Shown in pieces: positions 16,404 to 25,386 of a DNA stretch of 64,000 bases (the stretch's first letter is position 1; the number at the start of each line of letters is the position of its first letter). Position numbers and translations under genes: made by a program. Source of the stretch: Methylorubrum thiocyanatum (GTDB lineage: Bacteria > Pseudomonadota > Alphaproteobacteria > Rhizobiales > Beijerinckiaceae); assembly GCA_014138645.1 (NCBI GenBank), contig JACJIB010000004.1:1-64000 (forward strand). The letters are read 5' to 3'. The notes under the pieces were generated by a model. The model was not told where the DNA came from and made no database searches. It saw nothing but the letters and a program-made list of their open reading frames with translations.

Positions 16404-17354
16404 ATGCGCTTCGACCTGACCGACCTGCGCCTGTTCCTCCACGTCGTCGAGGCGGAGAGCATCACCCGCGGCGCGGAGCGGGCCGGAATGGCGCTGGCCT
16501 CGGCAAGCGAGCGGATCCGCGGCATGGAGACGGATGGCGGCGTGCCGTTGCTGGAGCGGCATGCCCGCGGGGTGCGCCCGACACCGGCGGGCTTGGCGGT
16601 GGTGCATCACGCCCGGCTCGTGCTGGGTCAGCTCGAACAGATGCGGGGCGAACTCGGTCAATACGCCCACGGCCTGCGCGGCCATGTGCGCCTGCTGTCG
16701 ATCACCGCGGCGGCGGCCGCCTTCCTGCCCGACGCGCTGGCGGGCTTCCTCGCAGCGCATCCGAGCATCGATATCGATCTGGAGGAGCGCACGAGCCGCG
16801 AGACCGTCGACGCCCTGGCAGGCGGGCTCGCCGATATCGGCATCGTCGCCGACACCACCGATCTCGGCGCGCTCGAAACCGTGCCGCTCCACCTCGACCG
16901 GATCGTCCTCGTGGTGCCCGCAGGCCATGCCCTTGCCCAGCGCGGCGGCGTCGCGTTCCGGGAGGTGCTGGACGAGCCGCTGGTCGGCCTCAGCCACGGC
17001 CGGGCGTTGCAGACGCATCTGGCGACCCACGCCGCCCGCGCCGGCCGGCCGTTCAAGCTGAGGGTGCGGCTGAACGGGCTCGACGCGGTCTGCCGCATGG
17101 TCGAGCGGGGCGTCGGCGTGGCGATCGTGCCCGAGGCGGCGGCGCGGCGCGCGGCGGAGACGCTGGCGATCCGCGCGATCCCGATCGACGAGCCCTGGGC
17201 GCTGCGCCGCCTGCGGCTCTGCGCCCGCCGCTTCGCGGCACTCCCGCCGCATGCCCGCCAGCTCGTCGAGCACTTGGTCGCGCATCTCGGCGCGACCGAA
17301 GATCCAGGCTTCGAAAGGACTGGTCCTATCGCGGGTCCAGGGCCAGAGCCCTGA
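16404..17354 (+). CDS. LysR-family transcriptional regulator
   Basis: A 316-residue protein with a winged helix-turn-helix at residues 3-60 (LRLFLHVVEAESITRGAERA, PLLERHARGVRPTPAG) and an effector-binding domain of periplasmic-binding fold (residues about 90-290, GHVRLLSITAAAAAFLP and GGLADIGIVADT). It faces away from the TauE/SafE gene, the usual layout of a LysR gene and its target. The last 10 or so residues (GPIAGPGPEP) are encoded by the left arm of the dispersed palindromic repeat at 17328-17420, so the original C-terminus was probably replaced when that repeat inserted. The effector is unknown. Confidence 0.9.
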   Translation: MRFDLTDLRLFLHVVEAESITRGAERAGMALASASERIRGMETDGGVPLLERHARGVRPTPAGLAVVHHARLVLGQLEQMRGELGQYAHGLRGHVRLLSITAAAAAFLPDALAGFLAAHPSIDIDLEERTSRETVDALAGGLADIGIVADTTDLGALETVPLHLDRIVLVVPAGHALAQRGGVAFREVLDEPLVGLSHGRALQTHLATHAARAGRPFKLRVRLNGLDAVCRMVERGVGVAIVPEAAARRAAETLAIRAIPIDEPWALRRLRLCARRFAALPPHARQLVEHLVAHLGATEDPGFERTGPIAGPGPEP

Positions 17355-17420
17355 AACAGGAAAGCCGGGGCTCTGCCCCGGCTCCCCGCCAAAGGGATGA
17401 TCCCTCTGGAAACCCGCGAT
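17328..17420. repeat. Dispersed palindromic repeat, copy A
   Basis: A 93-base element bounded by ATCGCGGGT and ACCCGCGAT. Inside are a strong hairpin AGCCGGGGC-TCT-GCCCCGGCT (17363-17383), a smaller CAGGGC/GCCCTG and AGGGAT-G-ATCCCT. The central part including CCCCGCCAAAGGGATGATCC recurs at 54989-55062. It separates lysR from the convergent xoxF gene and may act as a bidirectional terminator for both. It supplies the end of the lysR frame. Confidence 0.8.
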
Positions 17421-17430
17421 GGACGCCGCT

Positions 17431-19194
17431 TCAGCGAGAGGCGAGGGCCTTCGGAAGGCGGAAGGCCCAGAAGCTGCCGCCCTGGTTGATGCCGGCGGTG
17501 GTCTTGGCGACCTCGCCGCCCCAGAGCGGCACCGCGCCACCCCAGCCGGCCGCGACGCCGATCCACTGCTCGCCGTCCTGCTCCCAGGTGATCGGCGAGG
17601 CGACGACGCCGGTGCCGACCTGGAACTTCCAGACTTCCTCGCCGGTCTTGGCGTCGAATGCCTTCAGGAAGCCCTCGGGGGTGCCGGTGAAGACGAGGTT
17701 GCCCGCGGTGGTGAGCACGCCGGCCCAGAGCGGAGCCTTGTTCTTGTACTCCCACACGACCTTCTTGGTCGCCGGGTCGATCGCCTTGAGCGAGCCGATA
17801 TGGTCCTCGAAGGTCGGCTTGATGGTGAAGCCCGCGCCGAGATAGGCGGCGCCCTTCTTGTAGTTCACCGGCTCGTTCCAGATGTCCATGCCCCACTCGT
17901 TGGAGGGGACGTAGAACAGCTTCGTGTCGGGGCTGTAGGCGATCGGGTTCCAGTTCTTGCCGCCGAGGAAGCCCGGCGTGGCGTAGACCGACTTGCCCTT
18001 CTTGCCGTCCTCGGACTTGGCCGGGTCGCCGGGGCGGTTGGCCTCGTCGTAGATCGGGCGGCCGTTCTCGTCGATGCCCTTGGCCCAGTTGATGTTGGAC
18101 ACGAACGGCGTGGCCGACAGGAACGCCCCGTTGGTCCGGTCGAGGACGTAGAAGAAGCCGTTGCGGTCGGCGGTGGCACCGGCCTTCACGGTCTTGCCGT
18201 CCTTCTGCATGTCGAAGGGCACGAACTCGTTGACGCCGTCGTAGTCCCAGCCGTCATGCGGCGTGGTCTGGAAGCCCCAGACGATCTCGCCGTTGTCGGG
18301 GTTGATGGCCAGCCGCGAGGCCGACCACTTGTTGTCGCCCGGGCGCAGGGCCGAGTTCCACGGACCCGGATTGCCGGTGCCGAAATAGATCAGGTTCAGT
18401 TCGGGATCGTAGGTGCCGCCGAGCCAGGTGGCGCCGCCGCCGAACTTCCATGTGTCGCCGGGCCAAGTCTCGTTGGTCTTGCCGGTCATGGTCGAGGGCT
18501 TGCCGTTCAGCTCGCCCATATGGCCCTCGATGACGGGGCGCTTCCACACGATCTCGCCGGTCTCGGCATCGCGCGCCTCGACGCGGCCGACCACGCCGAA
18601 TTCGCCGCCCGACACGCCGGTGATGATCTTGCCCTTCACGATCATCGGCGCGGCGGTGTAGCTGTAGCCGGACTTGAAGTCGTCGATGTCCTTGCGCCAG
18701 ACGACCTTGCCGGTCTTCTGGTCGAGCGCGACGAGCTTGGCGTCGAGCGTGCCGAAATAGACCTTGTCCTTGTAGAGCGCGGCGCCGCGGTTCACCACGT
18801 CGCAGCAGGGCAGGATGCCCTCGGGCAGGCGGGCGTTGTATTCCCACTTCTTCTCGCCGGTTCGCGCATCGACGGCGTAGAGGCGCGAATAGGAGCCGGT
18901 GACGTAGAGCACGCCGTCCTTGACCAGCGCCTGGCTCTCCTGGCCGCGCTGCTTCTCGCCACCGAAGGAGAACGACCAGGCCGGGACGAGGCCCTTGATG
19001 TTCTCACGGTTGAGCGTCTTGAGCGAGCTGAAGCGCTGTGCCTGCGGGCCGAGGCCGTAGGTGACGACGTCTTCGGGCGTCTTGGCGTCGTTGAGGATGT
19101 CCTGCTCGGTCACCTCGGCGATCGCGGGAAGGGCGAGGCCGACGCTGAGGGCGGCGAGCCCCACCGCCGCCAGGAACTGGTTCCGCATTCTCAT
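17431..19194 (-). CDS. xoxF: Lanthanide-dependent methanol dehydrogenase
   Basis: PQQ quinoprotein that oxidises methanol (and often formaldehyde) in the periplasm and passes electrons to a dedicated cytochrome. The protein has 587 residues with a Sec signal (residues 1-26, ending LALPAIA). The eight-bladed propeller is visible from repeated W-docking blocks. Seen are the vicinal disulfide CCDV, Glu in GGEFGVVGR, Asn in [10 protein letters not shown] and the active-site DYDG in GWDYDGVNE. The extra Asp in this motif distinguishes lanthanide-binding XoxF from calcium-type MxaF, which has Ala there. The start at 19194 is set by GGAGG nine bases upstream; the frame extends 71 codons further without homology. 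It lies last in the order xoxG-xoxJ-xoxF. Confidence 0.97.
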   Translation of the reverse strand: MRMRNQFLAAVGLAALSVGLALPAIAEVTEQDILNDAKTPEDVVTYGLGPQAQRFSSLKTLNRENIKGLVPAWSFSFGGEKQRGQESQALVKDGVLYVTGSYSRLYAVDARTGEKKWEYNARLPEGILPCCDVVNRGAALYKDKVYFGTLDAKLVALDQKTGKVVWRKDIDDFKSGYSYTAAPMIVKGKIITGVSGGEFGVVGRVEARDAETGEIVWKRPVIEGHMGELNGKPSTMTGKTNETWPGDTWKFGGGATWLGGTYDPELNLIYFGTGNPGPWNSALRPGDNKWSASRLAINPDNGEIVWGFQTTPHDGWDYDGVNEFVPFDMQKDGKTVKAGATADRNGFFYVLDRTNGAFLSATPFVSNINWAKGIDENGRPIYDEANRPGDPAKSEDGKKGKSVYATPGFLGGKNWNPIAYSPDTKLFYVPSNEWGMDIWNEPVNYKKGAAYLGAGFTIKPTFEDHIGSLKAIDPATKKVVWEYKNKAPLWAGVLTTAGNLVFTGTPEGFLKAFDAKTGEEVWKFQVGTGVVASPITWEQDGEQWIGVAAGWGGAVPLWGGEVAKTTAGINQGGSFWAFRLPKALASR

Positions 19195-19446
19195 CGGGCA
19201 TGTCCTCCATCGTACCGGACCCGGTTTTCCGGGACCCGCGGGGCTTTGCCGTCCCGCAGAATCGGCGGGGCGCCCCTTGGATTCGGAGCGTAGAGCGCTT
19301 CTCAGGAAACGCTTATTGGCCATTGGTCGAAGGTCGGCGGAGCGCGTTCGCAGGACTTGTGCAAACAAGAGCAAATGCCGCCGCAAGCAACGGTGCACCG
19401 AGAGCATTCCCGGGCGAACTGACCCGCAGGTCGCATGGCGATCCGG
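19195..19446 (-). promoter_or_regulatory. Probable xoxF promoter and 5' leader
   Basis: About 280 bases separate the xoxJ stop from the xoxF start, far more than within an operon, and a hairpin follows xoxJ. It is therefore likely that xoxF has its own promoter here. A small hairpin with arms CCCGG and CCGGG around TTTT (19220-19233) lies just before the GGAGG site. I could not single out a -35/-10 pair or a regulator site. Confidence 0.5.
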
Positions 19447-19467
19447 CGCTCATCGCTCCGATGAGCG
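19447..19467 (-). terminator. Hairpin after xoxJ, terminator-like
   Basis: A perfect 9-bp stem, CGCTCATCG and CGATGAGCG around a CTC loop, starts 11 bases after the xoxJ stop on the minus strand. There is no clear U-run after it, so it is only terminator-like. It could end or attenuate the xoxGJ transcript, or protect its 3' end, before xoxF. Confidence 0.55.
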
Positions 19468-19477
19468 TGGAACGATT

Positions 19478-20350
19478 TCAATACCCTTGCGGCGGCGCGT
19501 AGGTGACGCCGTAGGTCGCGCAGATCGTCTTGAGGCGTCCCTCCTGCGCCAGGGCGGCGAGGGCGTCGCCGACCGCGTAGGCGAGGTCGCGGGAATCGCT
19601 GCGGACCGCGCCGCCGATCTCCCACCGCGTCCGCACGAGGCCGGGGATCGGCACCTCGACCACGGGGTTGTCCTCCCCCGCAACGCCGGCCGCGGCGAGC
19701 GCCGCCTCGATGCCGGCGCGGGTGCCGGCGAGGATCGGGGTCTCGCCCGCGAGATAGGCTTTCGCCGCCTCGTCGAAGCTGCGGAAATGCCGGACCTGGC
19801 CGCGGAAACGGCCGCCTTCGGCGTTCATCAGCAGGCTGTCGGAGGCGCTGGTGCCCTCGACCGCGACGGCGTTGCCCTCCAAGTCGCGCACGCCCTCGAA
19901 ACCCTCGATCCGGCCGCGATGGTAGGCGAAGGCGAGGCGCTGCTCGAAATAGGGATTGGTCAGGAAGATCTGCTCGTTGCGGGTCGCGAGGATGCGGTCG
20001 TGGGGGACGTGCAGCATCAGGTCGGCGAGCGGCGTTCCCGCGAGATCGCCGCGCCACAGGTTGAGCCGGAAGTCGCCGTCGACGTTCTCGCCGGCATCCA
20101 CCACCCGCAGGTCGAGCTTCAGCTTGAGCCGCTCGGCGATCGCCCGGGCGAGGTCCGCATCGATGCCGCGGGGGCCCGCCTGTGCCGCCTCGGAGAAGGG
20201 GCGGTTGTCGTCGTAGATCGCCACGCGCAGAACGCCGGAGGCCATCACCTCGTCGAAGGGACGCGCGAATACCGGCCCGATTGCGAACGCTCCGGCGACG
20301 GTCAGGCCCGCGAGGGCGGCGGCGAAGCCGCGGCGGGACAGGGCACGCAT
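19478..20350 (-). CDS. xoxJ: Periplasmic binding protein of the XoxF system
   Basis: A 290-residue family-3 solute-binding protein related to MxaJ, thought to help assemble or activate the XoxF dehydrogenase in the periplasm. A signal sequence with twin Arg (residues 1-29, LSRRGFAAALAGLTVAGAF) precedes a typical opening, GVLRVAIYDDNRPFSE. Lobe motifs are GIDADLARAIAERL and LRVVDAGENVDGDF. The start at 20350 is the first Met before the signal. It lies 14 bases downstream of xoxG and is surely co-transcribed with it; xoxF follows after a 283-base gap. Assignment as xoxJ rests on this context plus family membership. Confidence 0.9.
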   Translation of the reverse strand: MRALSRRGFAAALAGLTVAGAFAIGPVFARPFDEVMASGVLRVAIYDDNRPFSEAAQAGPRGIDADLARAIAERLKLKLDLRVVDAGENVDGDFRLNLWRGDLAGTPLADLMLHVPHDRILATRNEQIFLTNPYFEQRLAFAYHRGRIEGFEGVRDLEGNAVAVEGTSASDSLLMNAEGGRFRGQVRHFRSFDEAAKAYLAGETPILAGTRAGIEAALAAAGVAGEDNPVVEVPIPGLVRTRWEIGGAVRSDSRDLAYAVGDALAALAQEGRLKTICATYGVTYAPPQGY

Positions 20351-20364
20351 CGGCGACAGGTGTC

Positions 20365-20787
20365 CTACTCCTCGTGCTTCGACTCGATATAGGTGCGGAT
20401 CGACCACAGGGCCTCCTGCGACAGCACGCCCTCGAAGGCCGGCATCTTCATCACGCCGTTGGTGGTCGCGCCGTGGCGGACGCGCTCGACGAAGTACTCG
20501 TCGCCCTCCTTGCCGAGCGGCAGGTAGCGCAGGTCCGGGGCCAGCCCGCCCGAGATCACCTGCAGGCCGTGGCAGCGGGCGCAGTTCTGGTTGAAGCCGG
20601 AATCGCCGATGGCGATCGCCTTGGCGTCGCCGCGATAGGGGTTCTCCTCGCGCCACGTCTCGCCCAGCGGCGCGAGGCCGGTGGTGTCGACGGGCTGCGG
20701 CTGCACGTCGCCGTGGCCGAGGGCGGCGGACACGGACAGGACAAGGCCGACGGCAAGAAGCCCGCCCTTGAGGGGTGCAGCCTTCAT
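20365..20787 (-). CDS. xoxG: Cytochrome c, electron acceptor for XoxF
   Basis: A 140-residue c-type cytochrome of the cL type that takes electrons from XoxF. After a signal peptide (residues 1-24, GGLLAVGLVLSVSAALG) it contains one haem site, NCARCHGLQ, and the probable axial Met in VMKMPAFEG. Start 20787 is chosen because GGAGG lies seven bases upstream; ATG codons at 20793, 20802 and 20814 are also in frame but poorly spaced. It is the first gene of the minus-strand xox set and starts opposite to the PQQ-associated binding protein gene, so both share a divergent promoter region. Confidence 0.93.
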   Translation of the reverse strand: MKAAPLKGGLLAVGLVLSVSAALGHGDVQPQPVDTTGLAPLGETWREENPYRGDAKAIAIGDSGFNQNCARCHGLQVISGGLAPDLRYLPLGKEGDEYFVERVRHGATTNGVMKMPAFEGVLSQEALWSIRTYIESKHEE

Positions 20788-20917
20788 TCTCATTCCTCCC
20801 ATTCTTAGGCTCATTCTTAGGAAGGACGGTTAGCAAGCGGGCCCGGCCGAACCCATTGTGCTTTGGTACGGGGCCGGGAGGGCGGTGAGCGGCAGCCGCC
20901 GCTAGCACCTTGGTCCA

Positions 20918-20945
20918 ATACCGGCAGCGCCCCGTTCGCCGGTAT
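20918..20945. promoter_or_regulatory. Inverted repeat in xoxG / binding-protein divergent promoter
   Basis: Arms ATACCGGC and GCCGGTAT (8 bp perfect, 12-base spacer) lie midway between the two divergent starts (20787 and 20984). Position and symmetry suit a dimeric regulator that controls both directions, for example a methanol or lanthanide switch. It might instead be an RNA hairpin in the rightward leader. Confidence 0.45.
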
Positions 20946-20983
20946 CACTCGTCCAACAACAATCGGGAGGCGAGCAGGGCGCG

Positions 20984-22210
20984 ATGCTGGCGCGGCTCGG
21001 GACACGGCAAGGCGGCCCTCTCCGGGTGACGCCGCCGCGGCGCAGGACGCGCCGCGTCGGCCTGATCCTGCTCGGTCTGCTGGCCCTCCCGGCGCAGGCC
21101 GAGCCGCTGGCGATCCACTATCTCGAGCGGCGCATCGAGCGCCCGACGCCCCTCAACAACGAAGACCCGATCCCCGACGACGAGGGGCTGAAGGGCGCCG
21201 AACTCGGGCTGAAGGATTCGAACGCCACCGGCCGCTTCGTCGCCCTGAATTTCACCCTCGACAGCCGCGTCGTCGAACCCGGTGAGGATCTTCGCGCCGC
21301 GTTCCGCGCCCTCGGCGAGCGGCCCCGCTTCGTCGTGCTGAACGCGCCCGCCGAGGACGTGCTGGCGCTCGCCGACATGCCCGAGGCCAAGGGCACCGTG
21401 TTCCTCAATGTCGGCGCGCCGGATTCACGCCTGCGCGAGGCCGATTGCCGGCCGCGCCTGCTCCACGTTCTGCCTTCGCGGGCGATGCTCGCCGATGCGC
21501 TGGTGCAGTTCCTCGCCTACAAGCGCTGGACCCGCATCCTGCTGCTCTCCGGCCCGGCTCCGGCGGATGCCCTCTATGCCGAGGCCCTGAAGACGAGCGC
21601 CAAGAAGTTCGGCGCGCGGATCGTCGCCGAATCCCGCTTCGACCCGCAGGGGGGCGACACCCGCGACACGGCGCTGCGCGAATTCGTGCTGCCCACCCGC
21701 GGTCCCGAGCACGACGTGGTCGCGGTCGCCGACGAGGCCGGGGCGTTCGGGGCGAACCTCGTCTACAACACCGCCGCGGCGCGTCCGGTCATCGGCACGC
21801 AGGGGCTCACGCCGGCCGCCTGGGGCCGCCCGGTCGAGGCCTGGGCGGCGGTGCAGCTCCAGAGCCGGTTCCGCCGCCTCGCCGGCCGGGCGATGCGCCC
21901 GATCGATTATGCCGGCTGGATGGCGGTGCACGCGCTCGGCGAGGCGGCGGTCCAGGCGCGCAGCACCGATTCCGACACCGTGGCGGCACTCGTGCTCTCG
22001 CCGCGCTTCGAGGTCGGCGGCTTCAAGGGGCGGCCCCTGAGCTTCCGCGCCTGGGACGGACAATTGCGACAGCCCGTCTTCCTGCTCTGGCCGGGCGCGG
22101 TGACCGCCACCGCTCCGATCGAAGGCTTCCTGCATCACCGCACCGAACTCGACACGCTCGGCCCCGACGAGCCGGAGAGCGCGTGCCGGGCCTTTCGGAA
22201 GCCGGGCTGA
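20984..22210 (+). CDS. PQQ-associated ABC-type substrate-binding protein
   Basis: A 408-residue periplasmic binding protein of the branched-chain-amino-acid-receptor type that in PQQ-dependent alcohol oxidisers accompanies dehydrogenase and cytochrome genes (family described as PQQ-dependent catabolism-associated binding protein). A signal peptide spans residues 24-40 (RVGLILLGLLALPAQA). The order AIHYLERRIERPTPLNNEDP, LNVGAPDSRLREADC and PVIGTQGLTPAAWGRPVEAWA is typical. Start ATG at 20984 follows a GGGAGG site. The next gene starts within or just after its stop. The ligand is unknown. No ABC ATPase or permease is present nearby, which is odd for a transporter component. Confidence 0.85.
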   Translation: MLARLGTRQGGPLRVTPPRRRTRRVGLILLGLLALPAQAEPLAIHYLERRIERPTPLNNEDPIPDDEGLKGAELGLKDSNATGRFVALNFTLDSRVVEPGEDLRAAFRALGERPRFVVLNAPAEDVLALADMPEAKGTVFLNVGAPDSRLREADCRPRLLHVLPSRAMLADALVQFLAYKRWTRILLLSGPAPADALYAEALKTSAKKFGARIVAESRFDPQGGDTRDTALREFVLPTRGPEHDVVAVADEAGAFGANLVYNTAAARPVIGTQGLTPAAWGRPVEAWAAVQLQSRFRRLAGRAMRPIDYAGWMAVHALGEAAVQARSTDSDTVAALVLSPRFEVGGFKGRPLSFRAWDGQLRQPVFLLWPGAVTATAPIEGFLHHRTELDTLGPDEPESACRAFRKPG

Positions 22211-22257
22211 TGCGCGTGCCGTCCGCTGACGCCGTAACCGAGAGTGGGACCCGCCTC

Positions 22258-23271
22258 ATGAACCGCGCTGCGACCGCACGCCTCCTCCTCTGCGCCGGCC
22301 TGCTCGGTCTCGCCGGATCGGCAAAGTCGCAGGAAATCTTCGTCTCGAACGAACGCGACAACACCGTCTCGGTGATCGACGGAGCAACCCTCGAGGTCAC
22401 GCGCAGCTTCCCCGTCGGCCGGCGCCCCCGCGGGCTCACCTTCTCGCGCGACGGCCGGACGCTCTATGTCTGCGCCAGCGATTCCGACGCGGTGCAGGTG
22501 ATCGACCCCGATACGGGCGCGCTGCGCCACAACCTGCCCTCCGGCGAGGACCCCGAGCAGTTCGCGCTGGCCCCCGACGACCGCACCCTGTTCATCGCCA
22601 ACGAGGAGAACGCCACCACCACCGTGGTGGACGCGCAGACGCGAAAAGTGCTGGCCCAGATCGATGTCGGCATCGAGCCCGAGGGCATGGCGGTGAGCCC
22701 GGACGGGAAGACCGCCGTCACCACCTCCGAGACCACCAACATGGTCCACTGGATCGACGTGCCGACGCTCACTGCCACCGACGCGACCCCGGTGGGCCAG
22801 CGCCCGCGCGCCGCCGCCTTCTCCGCGGACGGGCGGATGCTGTGGGCCTCCTCCGAGATCGGCGGCACGGTCGCGGTGATCGACGCCGCCACCCGCAAGG
22901 TGGTCGAGACCATCGAATTCGCGGTGAAGGGCATCGCCGCCGACCGGCTCCAGCCCGTGGGCATCACCCTGACCCGGGACGGACGCTTCGCCTTCGTCGC
23001 GCTCGGCCCCTCCGACCGGGTCGCGGTGATCGACGCCAAGACCTACAAGGTCGTGAATTACATCCTCGTCGGCCGACGGGTCTGGCAGCTCGCGATGACG
23101 CCCGACGAATCGCGGCTCTTCACCACAAACGGCGTGTCGGGCGACGTCACCGTGATCGACGTGGCGACCCAGCGCCCGATCCGCAGCGTCAAGGTCGGCC
23201 GCTTCCCCTGGGGCGTCGCCGTGCGCCCCGCTTCCGGCACGCCCGAGCGGTCGGCGGGCGCCGCCCCGTGA
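22258..23271 (+). CDS. YVTN beta-propeller protein, PQQ-associated
   Basis: A secreted 337-residue seven-bladed propeller built of YVTN-type repeats, for example EIFVSNERDNTVSVIDGATL, TLYVCASDSDAVQVIDP and RLFTTNGVSGDVTVIDV. In PQQ-dependent alcohol systems a protein of this type commonly sits next to the binding protein upstream; its role is unclear, perhaps maturation or docking. A signal peptide covers residues 1-25 (RAATARLLLCAGLLGLAGSA). ATG 22258 is chosen as it directly precedes the signal; ATG 22210 overlapping the previous stop is the alternative and would allow translational coupling. The stop overlaps the start of the NosR-like gene by one base. Confidence 0.87.
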   Translation: MNRAATARLLLCAGLLGLAGSAKSQEIFVSNERDNTVSVIDGATLEVTRSFPVGRRPRGLTFSRDGRTLYVCASDSDAVQVIDPDTGALRHNLPSGEDPEQFALAPDDRTLFIANEENATTTVVDAQTRKVLAQIDVGIEPEGMAVSPDGKTAVTTSETTNMVHWIDVPTLTATDATPVGQRPRAAAFSADGRMLWASSEIGGTVAVIDAATRKVVETIEFAVKGIAADRLQPVGITLTRDGRFAFVALGPSDRVAVIDAKTYKVVNYILVGRRVWQLAMTPDESRLFTTNGVSGDVTVIDVATQRPIRSVKVGRFPWGVAVRPASGTPERSAGAAP

Positions 23272-25376
23272 TGGCGGCTCGACGCGCCACGGACCTCCTG
23301 CGGCCGGCACTCCTCGCGCTTCTCGCCCTGCTCCTGGCCGTCCCGCTCGCCGCGGCGGGCACGCTCGACCGGGCCGGAATGGAACGCTACTTCCCCGCAC
23401 CGCTGGTGGTCGGCGAGCGCGACGCGACGCTGCCGGTCTGGCCGATCCTGAAGCAGGAGGCCGGCAGCTACGAAGTCTTCGCCTATGCCTTCGAGTCGAT
23501 CGACCTCGCACCGATCCCCGGCTTCGGCGGCACGCCGCCCGATCTCCTGGTGGCGCTCGCCCCCGACGGGACCTTCCGCGACGTGCGGGTCGTCTCCCAT
23601 CACGAGCCGGTCTTCCTCGAAGGTCTCGGCTCGGAACCGCTCTTCGCCTTCGTCGAGCAATATGTCGGGATGTCGGCCCGCCGCCCGATCCGGGTCGGGC
23701 GCCCGAACGCCCGCGGCTCGGGCGCCGCGCCCCAGACCACGGTCGACGGCATCTCGATGGCCACGGCCTCGACCCGGGTCATCAACGAATCGATCCTCGC
23801 CGCCTCCCTCGCCGTGGCCCGGGCGAAGCTCGGCTTCGGGGCCGCCAATGTCGGGTTGAAGGTCGAGGCGCGTCCCGATACCGGCGAAACCCCGACGGTG
23901 GCCGAGCTGACCGCGCGGGGCTGGCTCCGGCGCCTCACCGTCAGCAACGAACGGGCCGAGACCGCCTTCCGCGACGCGGGCGTGGCGGGCGCCGGTGACG
24001 GACCGGCCGCGGCGCCGCTGATCGATCTGACCTTCGCCTATCTCAACGTGCCGGCGATCGGCCGGACCCTGCTCGGGGCCGAGCGTTTCGCCGCGCTGAC
24101 CCGCGAACTCGGCCCCGGCGACCATGCCGTGATGGTGGTGAGCCACGGTCCCGAGACCCCCCTCGGCGAGGATTTCGTGCTGGGCTCGATCCCCGACCGG
24201 CTGACGGTGACGCAAGGGGGCCTCGCCGTGAACGCCCGGGACATGGCGATCGAGCGGCGCGGCGCCGCGCCCGCCCTGCCGGACGGAGCCTGGACGATCC
24301 TGCGGATCACGGGCGCGGCGGGCTTCGACCCCTCCGCCCCCTGGACCCTGACGACGAAGCTCGTGCGCGAGCGCGGCCAGATCTTCCCGGAAAAGATCGC
24401 CCGCGAGTTCTCCGCCGATTACGCGCTGCCCGCCGATCTCTTCGTCCGCGAGGCGGCGGAGGCGGGACCGAGCTGGACCGATCCGTGGCGGGCGCGCGGC
24501 GTCGAACTCGGCATGATCGCGCTGGCGCTGGCCGGGCTGGTGCCGGTGCTGGCGCGCCAGCGCGGGCTCGTGGCCGACCGGCGCCGCTTCCCCATGTTCC
24601 GGCTCGCCTACCTTGCCTTCACGCTCCTCTTCATCGGCTGGTACGCGCAGGCGCAGCTCTCCATCGTCACCCTGGTCGGCCTCGTGCGCGCCGCCACCGT
24701 GACGCACGACCTCGCCTTCCTGCTCTACGACCCGCCCTCGCTGCTGCTCTGGGCCTTCGTGATCGCCACGCTCTTCGTCTGGGGCCGGGGCACCTTCTGC
24801 GGCTGGCTCTGCCCCTTCGGCGCATTGCAGGAATTCGTCGCGTGGTTGGCCAAGCCCCTGCGCATCCGTCAGGTCACGGTACCGCCGCGGCTCGACCATA
24901 CCCTGCGGCTGGCGAAATACGTGGTGCTGGCCGGCATCCTTGTCGCGGCGGCGACAGGCTCGCCGCTCGCCGACAGCCTGTCCGAGGCCGAGCCGTTCAA
25001 GACCGCAATCACCCTGTATTTCGTCCGTGCCTGGCCGTTCGTCGCCTACGCGCTCGGCCTGCTCGTCCTCAACCTCTTCGTCTACAAGGGGTTCTGCCGA
25101 TACCTGTGCCCGCTCGGCGCGAGTCTGGCCGTCCTCGGCCGGCTGCGGCTGCTCGATTGGATACCCCGGCGGGCCGAATGCGGCAGCCCGTGCCAGCTCT
25201 GCAAGGTGCGCTGCCGCTACGGCGCGATCCGCGCTGACGGCCGCATCGACTATCCCGAGTGCTTCCAGTGCATGGATTGCGTCACGATCATCCACGATCC
25301 CGGGCAATGCGTGCCGGAGGTCGTCGCGCGCCGCCGCGGACGGCGGATCGCGCTGCAGCCGGTCGCGGCGGAGTGA
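23271..25376 (+). CDS. NosR-like FMN-binding membrane polyferredoxin
   Basis: A 701-residue protein in NosR/NirI arrangement. It has an N-terminal signal, then a large periplasmic part holding an FMN-binding segment with TTVDGISMATAST near residue 163, resembling the D-x-I-S-x-A-T-x-S/T motif whose Thr or Ser receives covalent FMN. Several membrane helices follow (about residues 405-640), with cysteine pairs on the cytoplasmic side in FCGWLCPFGALQEF and FCRYLCPLGAS. The C-terminal ferredoxin-like part has CGSPCQLCKVRC and CFQCMDC. It should carry electrons across the inner membrane between quinol or cytosolic donors and the periplasm. An ApbE gene follows directly. The partner is unknown; here the neighbourhood is PQQ-linked rather than nitrous-oxide related. 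Confidence 0.85.
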   Translation: MAARRATDLLRPALLALLALLLAVPLAAAGTLDRAGMERYFPAPLVVGERDATLPVWPILKQEAGSYEVFAYAFESIDLAPIPGFGGTPPDLLVALAPDGTFRDVRVVSHHEPVFLEGLGSEPLFAFVEQYVGMSARRPIRVGRPNARGSGAAPQTTVDGISMATASTRVINESILAASLAVARAKLGFGAANVGLKVEARPDTGETPTVAELTARGWLRRLTVSNERAETAFRDAGVAGAGDGPAAAPLIDLTFAYLNVPAIGRTLLGAERFAALTRELGPGDHAVMVVSHGPETPLGEDFVLGSIPDRLTVTQGGLAVNARDMAIERRGAAPALPDGAWTILRITGAAGFDPSAPWTLTTKLVRERGQIFPEKIAREFSADYALPADLFVREAAEAGPSWTDPWRARGVELGMIALALAGLVPVLARQRGLVADRRRFPMFRLAYLAFTLLFIGWYAQAQLSIVTLVGLVRAATVTHDLAFLLYDPPSLLLWAFVIATLFVWGRGTFCGWLCPFGALQEFVAWLAKPLRIRQVTVPPRLDHTLRLAKYVVLAGILVAAATGSPLADSLSEAEPFKTAITLYFVRAWPFVAYALGLLVLNLFVYKGFCRYLCPLGASLAVLGRLRLLDWIPRRAECGSPCQLCKVRCRYGAIRADGRIDYPECFQCMDCVTIIHDPGQCVPEVVARRRGRRIALQPVAAE

Positions 25377-25386
25377 GGCCGTGCCG

